This document shows, piece after piece, positions 9,489-22,285 of a DNA stretch of 64,000 nucleotides. Every line of letters begins with the position of its first letter. Position 1 is the first letter of the stretch. The position numbers and the translations under genes are program-made. The notes beneath the pieces were generated by a model. That model did no database searches, was not told the DNA's origin, and saw only the letters and a program-made list of their open reading frames with translations. The stretch is from assembly GCF_004337985.1 (NCBI RefSeq), contig NC_043742.1, positions 5,755,259 through 5,819,258 on the forward strand. The letters are read 5' to 3'. Origin of the DNA: Pyricularia pennisetigena. Taxonomy: Eukaryota; Ascomycota; Sordariomycetes; Magnaporthales; Pyriculariaceae.

Positions 9489-10551
9489 CTAGAGCTCATC
9501 TTCCCGCGAGAGATCCAGATCATCCGCACCACCGTCCATGCCAAAATTCTTTTTGTTAGGCCCAAAGAACTCTGAAAATGTGTCATGGAGCAATTCATCA
9601 GAAAGTTGCATGTGATCGCCGGGACAGGTTCTCAGCTTCAAACCGCCGTTACGGTCCAGCTCGCGGAGACCGATCCAGTCCTCCGTGTAAAGCTTTCTGG
9701 CGCGAAGAGGGATAACCTCGGTGCCGTTGACCTCCTCGAACCATGCCGTCTCCCTTGGGATGACGGTGGTGTCCTCGGCAAAGGCAAACATGACAAAGTT
9801 GACCAGCTTGGCGAGGTTCTTCTTGTAGGTCTGGTTCTTGAGGACGCGCTCGTTGTTGATGTCGGCAAGGAAGTTGCTGGACTCGAGGTACTTGTCGTAG
9901 TTGTTGGCCGGGTCGCGGAAGTACTGCGCGGGCACCAGCCGGCTCTGCACAAACTGCGAAAATGTGTTGCCGCGTAAAAGGGCCATGGCGCCCTTGCAGA
10001 GGAAGTCCGTGGCGGAGCAGGCCTTGAAATCAATGATACCGTTATGCTGAGAGCCAAACGTGACCAGGCTGCGGACGGGTGGCGAGTTGCAGCGCTCGAC
10101 GTACGCCCGTAGGAATTGGCCGCCCTGGCTGAAGCCGAGCGCGTCGATGGCCGGGGCCGTCGAGAGGATGGGGTGGCTGGCAATGTCGTCACAGGCCTTT
10201 TGGACCTGCTCCGTCAGGTTGCCGAAGAAGGTCGCGCTGCGGTCCTGTGCAGCATTGTCGTCCATACGGATGAAGTAGACAAAGGTTCCAGGGTTGGCCG
10301 CTTCGACAATCTCGCCAACCTGACGAAGGCCCTGCGCCGAGTAATCATCGCCAAGTCCTGGTGGGTAGATAGGGTCAGTTCGACGTGCGAGAGCTTCGCG
10401 ACCGACAAGAATGAAGCTTACCGTGCCAGATCACAACCGGCAGAGGGGTGTCGTCATCGTCGTCAGCAAGGGGCTTTTGCTGTGGACGAGCGAGGGTGGA
10501 GGCCACCAGTGACCCCAAGAGCAAATGCTTCAAGTAGTAAGATAGCGACAT
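9489..10551 (-). CDS. PPT1: palmitoyl-protein thioesterase (PPT1 family)
   Basis: Two exons (10551-10422 and 10357-9489) encode 332 aa. The junction rebuilds VVIWHGLGDDYSAQG, the N-terminal strand and oxyanion-loop region of the PPT family. These alpha/beta hydrolases remove palmitate from S-acylated proteins and act in the lysosome or vacuole. A signal peptide is present (MSLSYYLKHLLLGSLVASTLA). The nucleophile is Ser120 in GFSQGGQ, and the catalytic His is about residue 292 in CPGDHMQL. Length matches the family (about 300-330 aa). The chain ends in SREDEL, which resembles a KDEL-type tail but is not canonical at the first position. The intron has a GTAAGC donor and CAG acceptor. Confidence 0.92.
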
Positions 10552-11252
10552 CTCGATTCCTGACGCGTAAGATAATACAGGAGATGAAAAGATCCGGTGG
10601 TGGTGTTGTTCGGAGTTGCAATTGCAACAAGCTTGGGCGGCAAGGTTTAAGGTCAAGCCGAGAGGTGAGTGGCGAAGCTAACGTAACAAGCTACGGCAGC
10701 AAACGATTAATACTTGCACACTACCAACCTAGCCAAAAGCTTACAATCTGAAACCGCAAACCGCCTGGAAATGGATGTAATTCAATTGTTACTACAGGAA
10801 GGAGGACATCAATTTTGAGAAGCTAGTTAAATGTGAATGGTAAAATAACCGAGGCAAGGCAGATACCGCAGGTCAGCCACCTCCCGAACTACTTTCTACT
10901 GTTAGCAGCCAGAGCTTTTTTTTTTTATTTTTTACTTTTGACACCCCAACATTGGCGCGCACAGTCGGCCTGAGCTCAGTTCCGAAGCTGCACTTGCTGT
11001 GACGCGCAGATCCACTTTCCCTTGACGCTGACAAGTGGGGCATCAAACACATATACCCCCACCGCGCCAGAATGATTTGCTATCTCCACGTGACTTTTTT
11101 TTTCATTCCCGCCCGAAAACCCTACGCACACGGAACGCCCTGTCGCTTAGACGATTTTTGCTAGACCTTTTGACGACAGCATCACATCCCACCCATCACG
11201 ACAAGCTTCCACGACCCAATTTCCCACCCAGTCACCCTTTTAAACAGATAAA
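10552..11252. promoter_or_regulatory. divergent promoter region, PPT1 and uL14
   Basis: 700 bp separate the divergent starts of the thioesterase (minus) and ribosomal protein uL14 (plus). It contains pyrimidine-rich patches and, at 11118-11124, AACCCTA, the telo-box-like motif often found in fungal ribosomal-protein promoters. That role is inferred from the motif and position. Confidence 0.35.
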
Positions 11253-12426
11253 ATGGCCAAGCTTTCGTAAGTTGGAATCTGATCAGCCAGTCCGTGTTAT
11301 ATCGAGCCGTTGCGAAACCGTTTTTTTTTTTTGCGCCGAGGACCCCGCCTACCGAGAACGCCAGCGAGACGAGACGCCCTTCGAAAAATGCCAACAATGA
11401 AACGACGGAGAATTAGGAGGATTTTGCTGCATGTTACTACTCGGCTGGCTCAGTGCATTTAATGCCCACCACGGATGGTGCGATTATGTGGATTGGCGAT
11501 CTTCGGGACGAACATCTCGGCGCAAACGGCGAACGACTAGAACGGCTCGATGATGGATTGCTGAATGGAATGCTTCACAGCATCTTGAAACATGGCTGAT
11601 TGAAAATTTGGTCAACAGGCGTGGTGCCCCCGGTGGCAAGCTCAAGATGACCCTGGGTCTCCCAGTGTAGGTGCCAACCTTGCAACCCATTTACACATCC
11701 CCGATAATTTGTCATGGTCCCAGCAGCGAATATGTCCATTCTACGAGGCTGCGACCTTGAAAAGAAGACGGTGCTGACATGGCGACAACAGTGGTGCCAT
11801 CATGAACTGCGCCGACAACTCGGGTGCCAGGAACCTTTACATCATCTCCGTCAAGGGTATTGGTGCCAGGCTCAACAGGCTGCCGGCCGGTGGTGTTGGC
11901 GACATGGTCATGGCCACTGTCAAGAAGGGCAAGCCTGAGCTGAGGAAGAAGGTCCACCCCGCCGTCATCGTTCGCCAGTCCAAGCCGTGGAAGCGCACCG
12001 ACGGTGTCTTCCTGTACTTCGAGGACAACGCTGGTGTCGTAAGTTGCACCCGAAACTATGGTGGAAGCTCAGGAATCCTACGAATAGGTCGTCCGATCAT
12101 CCTCAAGACTTCTCTGCTCGGAAAACTTGGGTGCAGTGCCCCAAGACGATTACAGTTTCGGGATGCAGGATGATCGATCGACCTGGACGTTAGGAGTAGG
12201 CTCGCGATGCTGCGCAAAACATAGCAACAAACTGACCTGATTGTACTCTAGATCGTCAACCCCAAGGGTGAGATGAAGGGCTCCGCCATCACCGGCCCCG
12301 TCGGCAAGGAGGCTGCCGAGCTGTGGCCTGTAAGTTTGACCCCAATTCACTAACTTGTCCGGGACTTGTACTAACCAAGGTTTCCCTTTCCAGCGTATTG
12401 CCAGCAACTCGGGTGTCGTCATGTAA
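11253..12426 (+). CDS. rpl23: 60S ribosomal protein L23 (uL14)
   Basis: Five exons (11253-11266, 11619-11666, 11792-12038, 12252-12329, 12394-12426) encode 139 aa, the usual length of eukaryotic L23. The junctions read [20 protein letters not shown], then [63 protein letters not shown] and finally [10 protein letters not shown]. uL14 sits at the subunit interface of the large subunit, near the GTPase-factor binding region. A five-exon layout with a tiny first exon (14 nt) and a 352-bp first intron is typical of highly expressed fungal ribosomal-protein genes. All donors are GTAAGT or GTAGGT, and all acceptors are CAG or TAG. Confidence 0.96.
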
Positions 12427-13138
12427 ATGGGCTTTTTTGTCGAAAAGGGATTATAGAAGGGACTACCACAGCAGTTTCAGGGAGGCGTGAGAGGTTGCGT
12501 GGATTGGTTTACGCGCCAGGGGATATTCCCTGGGCTTCGCGGATTAAAAAAGCGAAGGCTTTCATAGGAAAAGCCAAACCCAGGGTCCGGCATCGACCAT
12601 TTCCACCCTGCGCCACGGTTCTTTTTGGCAGGGCTTTGCATTTCGGTTGGACGGCGGCGTGTTACGGAAAACTCATACCATTGCCAATGATTTCAAGGAC
12701 GATCAAGACCAATACGGCGTTTTTATTTTTTTGTTTTGAAAGCATTTTCCGGTCTGCTGAACTCCTCCCGCTTTCAAAATGTGGCAGTGATGTTGTTAGA
12801 GCTGTTGGTGATGATGTTGGCCGCTTCTCTTTGCTCTTTTGACGCAGTGATAAGAGCGTAACTAACCTACTTGTACCGCCAAGATGTCGTTGACTAACAT
12901 GTTTTAAACGATCACAAACATCAAATCACAGCATCAATTTTGTTTTGGCCTCAGACCAATAAGGAGCATATCAAGAGTAAGGTTGGTCATTATCGTTTCA
13001 GACATTATAATTATGGGTATACAACAAGAGTCCCAAGAAAATCCACCCAAGCTGCTTGCTCATCCGTGCTGTTTGTTTCCGGATATGCAGAAGAAAGAAG
13101 AAAACAAAAAGAGGCAAGCACAGGGCCGGGGTCAAAAA
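12427..13138. other. convergent 3' region of uL14 and GH43 genes
   Basis: Both flanking genes end here. No further gene, RNA or repeat recognised. Confidence 0.45.
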
Positions 13139-14354
13139 TCACTCAAAGAACTTGAAGCCGAAGCCGGTGTCTTGGTTGGCACCCGGCACGTTGCTGCGGC
13201 GGTAGGTGGTGCTCCCCCACCAGACGAAGCTGCCGGTGAACCAGTCGCGGTTCGTCCAGCTGTAGTAGGTGCCCTTGCGGACGCCGTGGAAGACAAACGG
13301 GATGTGATTGGTGCCTCCGGGGCTCAGCTGGACGTCGCCCTTGGGCAGCACAAAGGTGTGGTGGCCCGGCCCGTCGATCTCGAGCGTCGCGTCCCAGCCG
13401 GGCATCATGTTGGCCTGGGCGGATCCGAACAGGCACCCGTTGGACTTGTACCAGTCCCAGACGTAGGTCGGGTCGCCGCCCTTGCGCAGCCGCAGGTCGC
13501 CCAGGCAGTACTTGTTTCCCCAGCTGCCGTTGGCAGAGTACACGATGTGCAGCTGCCCGTTGGGGTCCACGATGGGCTGCGGGCCTTCGTTGATGTAGGG
13601 GTTGCCCACGTCACGCTCCCACTGTCCGACGAGAGTTTGTGTGGTCAGCCATTGTCCTTTTCGGGGGAGTGGGGGGCGCTTCTGTCAACGGAGGGGAATA
13701 TACATGTATATACGATATACGTATATACAAATATACAAATATACAAAGAAAACTTACAGATTCGCGGGGCTGCGAGATAATATATCGCAGTCCTGTTGGT
13801 TCCGTGGGCGATTTCATCCTGCAGATGTAGATGTTCTGCTCGACGTTTGTGGTGCCCGCCCAGCCGGACCAGACGAACCACCGCTGACCCTCAAACGTGA
13901 AGAGGGCGCCGTCGATGGCCCAGCGGTCGTCGGGCAGGTTGAGTTTCTGGGCGGCCGAGTAGGTGCCGTAGGGCTGGTCTGCGCTGATGACATAGGTGCG
14001 CTTGGCGTCCCCGGGCCCGGCGGCAAAGTAGATGTAGGTGCGGCCCGAGTCGATGGTGATCTCGGGGGCCCAGACGTCGCCCATGTCGGAACTGCCGGCG
14101 GTCCACACGCGCTTCAAGTTGCCGTTCCCAGAGGTCGCGCCGCCCAGGCCCAGGATCGTCGACGCCCGCCGCACGTCGATGCCGTTTCCCCCCGACTCGA
14201 CCGAGTAGTACATGTCACCCACGCGGATGATGGAGGGATCGGCGCCGTCCTTGATCCTGGTCGCCGCCGCCGCCAGGCTGATGAGCATGCACAACATGGC
14301 CAGGACGACGCCGAGGCCCCTCCTTGGTGAGGGGTTGCAGTAGAAGAGCTGCAT
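13139..14354 (-). CDS. secreted glycoside hydrolase family 43
   Basis: Two exons (14354-13758 and 13621-13139) encode 359 aa. GH43 enzymes are five-bladed beta-propellers that cleave arabinose or xylose linkages in plant hemicellulose and pectin. The three carboxylates are visible in order: the general base Asp39 in DGADPSIIR, the pKa-modulating Asp148 in RWAIDGALF, and the general acid Glu211 in NEGPQPIVD. A signal peptide occupies about residues 12-31 (LGVVLAMLCMLISLAAA). The C-terminal half ends GFKFFE without a carbohydrate-binding module. The intron holds a TATACA/TATACG-rich stretch. The subfamily is not decided; a GH43 arabinanase/arabinofuranosidase-like activity is likely. Confidence 0.92.
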
Positions 14355-15692
14355 GTCTTGTCGGGTGGTGAGTATGTTGTATGATTAGGTTTGGTGAATA
14401 TTAGGTATTATTCTGGGACTGGCTCTAGATAGGCAGCTATATAGTCAAGAGTAGTAAGCTGCAGCCCACCTGCTGGGATTATGAGAATGACTTCCTTCCT
14501 TCCTCCACCACTCCTCCGTCCACGATCCGGACATGATGGCTCTTATGTATTTTCTTACTACGACTCGGTGATATGGAGCCAAAGGTATATCAAGAAGCCC
14601 CTCTTTCATAGACCAGACCTCGACCACCTCTTTTCCGCATTGTCATTGGCATCGGGATGCGGATCCTCGTCAACGAAAGGATCCATCCTCGCTCTCTGAT
14701 CTCAACTCAAGTGACATCACCCCCTTGTCATTATTTTCCTGGAGGGGGTACATTGACAGCAGGCAGCTGCAGAATCAGTTCATGTGAGCCAGCAACGTTA
14801 CCGCGATTCCCTTCCCATTTGTCTCCGCCACTCGTGCCGATATTATCTCACAGGCAGTAAGTCAGAGATTAGCGGGAATTGCCGACCCGGGTTGCCCCTT
14901 ACAAAACGGGCATTGTTCTATGGAAAAGTGCCAATCTGCACCGGATCCAGCGAACATAAAGCCGCCCGTCCAGGGGTTGTGCTGATGCCCAGTAAGGCGC
15001 AGCAGATTAGTCGAAGGAATAAAAAAAAGAAGGAAAAAAAAAAACCGGGGTAGCTTTTTTTGTCCAGTGTAGGGTAGTACTCAGTTTAAAAAAAGGGCTT
15101 CAAGGGGGACAAATGACGAGGATCCCGTGAGATGGTGCATCTCTCCCAGGGACTCTTTTCATAGGTGTTCGAGCTAGTTTAGTGGCTCCTTCCCCGTTTA
15201 TTTTCTCCACCCCCTTGGACGCTGGCAAGTGCGCTCCAAGGCTGACGGGATGGGATGAACACCACCACCCGCGGCAGGGCGCGTACAGCTCGGAAGACCA
15301 GGTTATTAGACAAGCGAGTATTGAGGCTTTTTTTCCAGGCAACCAAATTAGACAACATCAGTTTTGGCTTATTTCTGCTAAGAAAAAAAAAAAAAAACAT
15401 TGGATGAAAGAGCTCTCTGTTCATCACCGCTCCTGTATTGCACAGCCGCAAATGTCTTGAATTGGTTGACGACCTGCCTGGAGGATAGCGAGATTTTCTG
15501 TACGCGTACACATCGCATAAACGAACAGGAAAATAATCATAATAATTTCAGTGATAATAGAATAAAAAAAAGAATACGACAAGAAGCCTGAAAATTGCGG
15601 TGTAAGTCGATTCGCACCATTCAGATCACTGGGGGAAAAAAAGCAAACCAAGGATCAAGCCTCGAGCAAAACGTACGTGAGCCATTTTGGAA

Positions 15693-15703
15693 NNNNNNNN
15701 NNN
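15693..15703. other. assembly gap, 11 N
   Basis: Run of N in the sequence. Confidence 0.99.
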
Positions 15704-16227
15704 AGTCATGCTTAAAGAACTTCTAGACGCTGGAATTGCCCATGATGCAGGGAAAGTAAGCATATGGTCAAATGAAATGGACTCCATGTGTCGCCATGCG
15801 CACTCGAGACCGGAGATCTTCTCGTTTGGTCCGACATGAATCTTCATTATTTTTTTTTTTTTTACCTTATGCTGTAGGTCGTTTTTGTAGTTCCGCAACA
15901 CCATGAGATCCAAGAAACCACGTAGATCCTTGTTTTTTTTTTTTTTTGCTGCTCCTGAGGCCCCAGACTTACAACGTTTGTGGTTTGTTGGATTGGGGAG
16001 GGCATGAAAAGAGACCCCATCAAAACGGGAATTGCAGACACGAAAATGGGGGGCGCCATCTGATGAAGAATACATACCAAGGGTACATGCAACCACCCAC
16101 AAACCCAAATCCCGCTGCACAATATGCTTTGCGTGGTAAGAGAAGGAGAAGAAAAATGAGACTTCAAGAAAATGTTTTAATCTGTCTGGAAAGTGTCAGA
16201 GAATATTCAAACTCGTGAGGAGTGAGG

Positions 16228-16255
16228 AAAAAAAAAAAAAAAAAAAAAAAAAAAA
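16228..16255. repeat. poly(A) tract, 28 nt
   Basis: Uninterrupted A run in intergenic DNA. Confidence 0.9.
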
Positions 16256-16929
16256 GATTCGTATACAACGTCGATCTTTGAGCTTCGCTTTGAAACAAGG
16301 TTGTCTTTTGTTGGTTTCGTATGCCAAGCCTCTGGATTCGCATAAGGAACAATTTCACTTCTCCTATGCAACTCTTGCTGACTCGCATTGTGCTTCAAAA
16401 TTTGCTCAACGCCACCCATATGAGTATACTGTACAAAACTACTACCACCCACATAGTCCCTCTCTGCCTTTGCATAAGCCGACAGATCTGCCTCCCTTAT
16501 TCAGGACAAATCAAATTCGCGTACTCCGTAAGCTGCAGACGACAGCACATTTTAAATACTTGGCAATCATACCCACGTCATCAGACTGCACAATGCATCC
16601 CTCTGGAGTCCCCGAGACACTCGATTATATTTTGTGTTCCCCGTTAAACAATAACTCCAACCTTGCGTATGCTCCTATGCACAACACAACTACTATTTAC
16701 TCCGTAGTTGGTTTGAGGTAGCAAAAAAAAAAAAAAAAAAGAAAGAAAGAAAGAAATCCATGCTCCTCAACAAAAGTGCATCGCTAAAACTTCAAGTAAT
16801 AAAACAAGTGACACTCTCCCTTTTTAATACATCAAAAACTGCGGCATCGCCTGGACTTTTCCGCTTTTCCACTTTCTCTTATTCGTGCTCGTCGTATAGA
16901 TGTCCTATTCCCACTTCTCTATATGCCAT

Positions 16930-19900
16930 TTAACCAGAGCCTGGAACTTCCTTGCCAGGCTTCGTGGCATCGCCCTGAGCCGGTAGCGCAGAGTCCTTGC
17001 TCGCACCTGGGGTTTCCTCGGCCTCTTGAGCCTTGGCTTTCTTCAGTCGCAATGTCTCCTTACGCTTCGCCACCGCGCCCTGCATCGATCCATTTCGCCA
17101 GCGTGCTGCAACAAATCGTGTTAGTCGATGTGGGATTGTATGGTAAGGCTTGAATACAAAAGGGTTATAACTTACAGCGCATAGAATGGCTCATCTTCTC
17201 GGACTTGGTCATTGACGCGTAGTCCTTCTCTGGCTCATCCCCGTTGACGGCAAACGGCGAGTTGGCGCGCGATGCATCTACCGATCCACCCGAGACGGAC
17301 GTAGGTGCGGTGGCCAGTCCCGCAGCCATGAGGATGTCACGATTTGCAACCATGCTCATAACCCTGCCGGGTCCAGGCCCACCACTTCCACCGACCATCG
17401 AAGGCGTGACGTTCTTGATCTTCAGCTCGCGCCCGCCCCTGCCATTGATACTGGCGTTCGTTATGGGTCCTGGAGACTGAATCGACTGATGAGGGTGACC
17501 AACGCCAGTGAAAATCGCAGACCCGTGCGGCATGGGAATCGTTGGATGCGCGGGCATCGGGGCTGGGGCGCCAGGGCCAAAGTTCATGACGCCAAAAGAG
17601 CCATGCTGTGATGCGTGGGGATAATGTGCTGGTGGCGGAAAGTACGGTTGCTGATGCATAATCTTGTGCATCATGCCCTCGCCGGGGTGGGCTTGGGCCG
17701 GCGCGAGCGGGACGGTCGGCATCGGTGCCGACGACGGGGCAGGTCCCTTGCGTCGCGTACGCTTCTTCTTTGGCTCTTCTGTGCTGGGCTCGCCGCCATT
17801 GAGCTCTTCTCGGAAGTTCCTGCCGCGCTTGGGACGGAAGGAATAGTTAGAGGCAGTAGACATGACCGTAGCGTTGGACGACGACGTAGACGGCCGAGAT
17901 GCTTCCGTGTTATCCTCCGTGGGTGCCACCGACGGCCCGTTGCTGTAGAAGTTGCCTGATGAGATCTCTCCCCTGGAGGGACGACTGGCTGGACGGACAA
18001 GGTCAAGACGAGGCAGCTTTTTCCGTGCCCGCTTGGCACTTGGTTCTAGAGCCTCGCTGTCCGTTACTGCCGGTGTAGGTTCTTTGGCAGCTGGCGCTGT
18101 CTGGTCCTCCACTACCTCCTGCGAGCTTGCCTGAACATCGCCGTCGCCATTGGCAGCGTTCGCGCCACGACGCCTCTTTCGAGTCACGGGCGGAGGTGCC
18201 GGGGGCTCTTCAACAGGAACACTCTCTTGAGATGCCTCAACCTCGCTTTGTTGCTGCGCCTTAGCACCACGCCTACTGCGGCCGAGTCTGGTCGTTACAA
18301 CTGGAGCCGGAGCCGGAGCCGGAGCCGGGGGCGGAGGTGGAGCGGGCTCCTCCGGCTCAACCTCCTTAGGCTCAGGATCAGCGGCAGTCTTGCGGCCGCG
18401 CCGCCCAGTCTTGTTGATGATGGTAGGCACAGGTACCGGCGTAGCTGCTCGGCTTGGAGCTCGGCTATCGTCATCAAATATGCGCTTCTTGCGTGCCCGT
18501 TTGCCTAGAACACCCTCCTCTTCTGCCTCGGCTGCTTTTTGAGTCTTTGGCCGAGCTCGAGTGCGGGGCTTGCTAGGCCCATCGCGTTGGTTCAGCGGCT
18601 CCTGCTTTCCGATCATCAATTCGCGGCTGTCATACTCAAATCCGTACGTCTGAGCCATCACCTTGTCATTCGCTCGAGCATCTGCTTTGTCTTGGTCTCC
18701 GTCCTTATCGATCTCAGTATACCACTTCCGTGGTTCGAGCGTCCGCCGGAGCTGGAAGCCCTTGGGCGCCTGTCTGCTGCTATCAAGCGTATCGGGGTCG
18801 TAGACACCAAGCGTCTTGTACCGGTCGAGGGCCCTAGACACACGATCATCTTCCTTTGGTTCGTCGGCCCTGCGCCTGGGTGCATTGAACTCTGCGTCCA
18901 ATGTCTTCCGGTGCCCGACATACTCGTCCTGCCAAGCGCATAATGTTTGGTTGATCTTTGCCAGGCATTCGTAGAGGTCCTCTGTGCTCATGGACTTGTA
19001 GTCCCCAATGACATCGATAAAGTCGTCAGCCGATCGCAACTTTTTGTAAGAGAATTGCCGGGGCCTTTGGCTGCGCTTTTCCGCGTTTGTTTGCTCCTTC
19101 CCGGTCGCATTAGAGTCTTGGCTGGCAGTAAAAGTATCCTTCGACGATTCGAGCTCGGTATGGGCTTCATCGGCTGGATCCTGCTGGTGTTCCGGAGATT
19201 GGGTAGCCGTCGCAAGCTCTTCGAGTTCCGGGTACAGACTAACACCTGCAACGTAGGGAGTAAGATGTGACCACGGCTTGAGATCGACTGGCTCTACCTC
19301 GTGAGGCTCATCAGCTTCGACATCGAGCTCTTCGGCGCCTTGGATATCTTGCTCGTTTTCCTCATGACTCATCATTTCGACGTCTTGATCGACGTCGTCG
19401 TGATCCTCATGCGCTTCACAAACGGTTAGTTGACTTATCTCAGGCTCGTCGTTCTCAACCTCTGGAGGTTTCTCCACGTCAACTTCCACATCTGCAGGCT
19501 GTGAATCCTCTGGATGTTTCTCCGCATCAACCTGCGCCTCAACTGTCTTCTGCTCAATGTCCTGTGTTGTCGACACATCTCGGGCGTCCGTCGTCGGGTT
19601 TTCGGGTGAGCCTGGCTGGGTTTCAGGCAAAGCTGATTCCGGGACTGCGTCCTCTGTTTTCTCCGTGGCCTTATCAGATGGGGATGGGATTGATGGCATT
19701 GCAGACTCTGTGGGTGTGATTGGAGTGAGCCGCGCCGTGGGTTCCTCGCCATCAGACATTGCAGCCATATTCTGCTGGTCGGTGAACGAAACAGGTGGTG
19801 ATGAGCGCGCGGGTGTACTTCTTGAGCTGTCGTTGTTCATGACCTGGTCTGGGTTTGCTTGCAGTGCCCCGGTTTTTTCAGATTCCGTGAGTAGTAATAG

Positions 19901-22285
19901 CGGAGTCTTTTTCGTGATTTCCACATCTTGTGTATCTGCTTCGGGCTCTTCGGGAGCAGTCGGGCTCGCTTCGCGAGGCCTGCTCACAACGTCCTCCGGC
20001 TGCTCTGCCTTCTTCAGAGATGCGTCTTGTGTCTTGCTTGCGTTTGGAATTTCTTCCGCATCGCTAGCAAGAGGCTCTCCAGGTGCAGCGGCTTTATCAT
20101 CTTGTTTTGTTATGTCTACGCGCCCAGGTGATGTTTGGTCGCCTTCTTGGTTTCCCCCGGCGTCAGAGCGAGAAAATTCGGAGACCGGTACGGTAGGTTC
20201 ATTAGCAAGACTATCGACCACCTCATTAACAATACTGTCAACAACCTCGTTTGCAGCATTGTCTGCCACTTGTTGGTGGTGACGACTAAGGATGTAATCG
20301 GCCAACTTGCCAATATTGCTTCCAGCAATATTTGGCGGCGGCGCTTCCACAGCTTGAGTCTTCGAATGCTTGGAGTTTTGCGGGTCCGTTTCAGGTGTTC
20401 TTGAAGTAGAGTCTTTAGCTTGAGACTCGTTCATATCCCGACCTTCGACGACAGTATGATCAGCAGGCAATGTTTCCGCATCCGTCGTTTCTTGCGTTCG
20501 ATGGAGAGGCGACAGGTGATCCTCTGCAGGCGTGGGAGCTGAGGAGGTGTCTTTGGCCAAGTCCTTTGCTGATGGTTCTTGGGCCACATTGCCAACTGGA
20601 GACGTGTGGCGTGAGCGTCGATTTTGTTCGGAAGACTGAGAGACACGATGCTCGTCAACCTGCATCAGCGAATTGGAGTCATCTTCAACCATCTCCTCGG
20701 CTTTGACAGCGTCTTTTTCTTGTGACAGATCTTTGCTTGTTTGTTGTCCTGATTCCTCGTCAACTTTATCAGAAGACTCGGCACCGAGGGCAACCTCTCG
20801 CAGACCGTCATTGTTAGGCAAGGCCGATTCAGCGTTCAAATTGGTTATGTTGAGGGTATCTTTCTTAGACTCGGTATTCGAAGACTTTGGACTGCGCTGC
20901 TCCATGTCCTTTGCGCGAGCTTCTTTATGCTTACGCGCGAACTGAGAACCAGGGTGGCAGCTTTCCAGGACAACATCTTCGGCATAGACAGTGACGATGA
21001 GTCTCCTTGGATTTCTTTTCCGAGTGATGATGCCGTCTCGCTGGGCACTGGAGGGAGCGGCAGCATCTGGCAAATGGGTGGGAGACATATCATCATCATC
21101 ATCATCATCATCATCTGATTGGTCTCGTGCTTCTCTGTCCTCTGATTGTGGGTCTCGAAGGCCAGGCTTGGGCGCCGACATGGATAGATCCCCAAGGTCA
21201 GAGGAACCAGATTTAAAACTCTCCAAGTCATTAAAATCAGAGTCGGAGTCTTGTGGGTCCTCATTGGGCTGAGGAGCCGGATCTTCTGCCGTGATATCTG
21301 GATCGCTGCTCCGGCCGTCCGATGAGGACTGGGCGGATTCCAGGGCAACTTGGATTTCATCCATAACGTCATTATCCGAGACCTCGCCAGAGCGTGGAGA
21401 GGACGACAAATCTGGCTGCGGTGTGCTGAATGATCTTGCCGTCGACCTTCGTCGCCTGGTAGCCAGAGAAGGAGGTGGTGATGTGGCCTTGACCCTTCCT
21501 ACACGTGCCTTTTTGGTGACAGATGGTGCAGCATCGTCCAGGTCGTCATAGATACTACGATCATGGGCGATGATCTTGCGTTTCCTGCCACGGGAAGAGA
21601 AGGCGATATTAGGTTCAGGGTCTGCTTTGAGCATGTCGAGCGTCTCAGTGTCAATTTGGTTGTAATCAACACGAGCGCGTCTGCGTAGGGAATGACCGCC
21701 CTTTGAGACGGATTCGTCATGTGCGTTGCCCATGGCAGCAATATCACTGCCGGCGTCAAAAGTGCTTCGGCGTGTTGAACGCGTACTGCTCACGCCTCTG
21801 TTGTTTGCAGGAGTGGATGGTTGGGGGACCTGGGTTGAGGGGGTGGATAATGTGAGAGAGCGAGTGAGGTTTGATGAAGATTTTTGTGGCGCCTTTTCCG
21901 ACCGCACATGACGAGCCGCAGGCTGATTGTCTGACGACGGCAGCTTCGGTGTAGAAGGTTTAACCCGACCTGCTTGAGAAGAGGATGGCTTTCCAGGCGT
22001 GCGGGAGCTTGTGGAGGTGCTTGTGGGAGAGGACAAAGGAAATTGTGAGGGAAGAGCAAGATCTGTACTGTTGTTGTTGTTGTTGTTGTTGGAGTTGGCG
22101 GGTGTGGTGGATAATACTGCACCGCTGCCATTGCTCATGGCGGCATCAGTTGCAGTGGAGAAATGGTCAGTATTTTCAAAGCTCGCTTCATAAGCACTTG
22201 GCATATGATAGTGCGAAGAAGAAGAAGAAGAAGAAACACCGCTCCGACGAGAGCCTCCCCGTCCACGACCTCGAGGGCGACCCAT
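16930..22285 (-). CDS. large AT-hook nuclear protein, unknown function
   Basis: A 5110-nt first exon (22285-17176) and a short second exon (17105-16930) encode 1761 aa. The junction reads SHSMRSRWRNGSMQGAVAKRKETLRLKKAKA. The N-terminus MGRPRGRGRGG is an AT-hook-like DNA minor-groove motif. Most of the chain is disordered, rich in Ser, Glu, Asp and Pro, with poly-Ser, poly-Asn and poly-Asp stretches and many basic KRAR/RKRK nuclear-localisation-like patches. One ordered, probably conserved block lies near residues 1070-1240 (FSYKKLRSADDFIDVIGDYK, then CLAKINQTLCAWQDEYVGH). The C-terminus is Gly/Pro-rich then basic. A role in chromatin or transcription is inferred from the AT hook and composition. 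I cannot name the family. Confidence 0.85.

Larger units (their letters stand above)
14355..16929. other. 2.6-kb intergenic region with assembly gap
   Basis: Promoter side of the GH43 gene and 3' flank of the large nuclear protein gene. It holds an 11-N gap (15693-15703), several T/A tracts (the longest A28 at 16228-16255) and no credible gene. A minus frame across the gap (16120-15626) is low-complexity and unsupported. Confidence 0.45.

Noticed and set aside
13602..14330. 242-aa plus frame antisense to GH43
   Set aside because: Shadow frame; the minus strand has the complete catalytic triad and signal peptide.
15626..16120. 164-aa minus frame crossing the N gap
   Set aside because: Includes unknown bases and homopolymer-encoded Lys runs; no resemblance to a family.
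19557..20282. 241-aa plus frame antisense to the large nuclear protein
   Set aside because: Shadow of the minus-strand coding sequence; Ser/Val-rich mirror of its Glu/Asp/Ser-rich composition.
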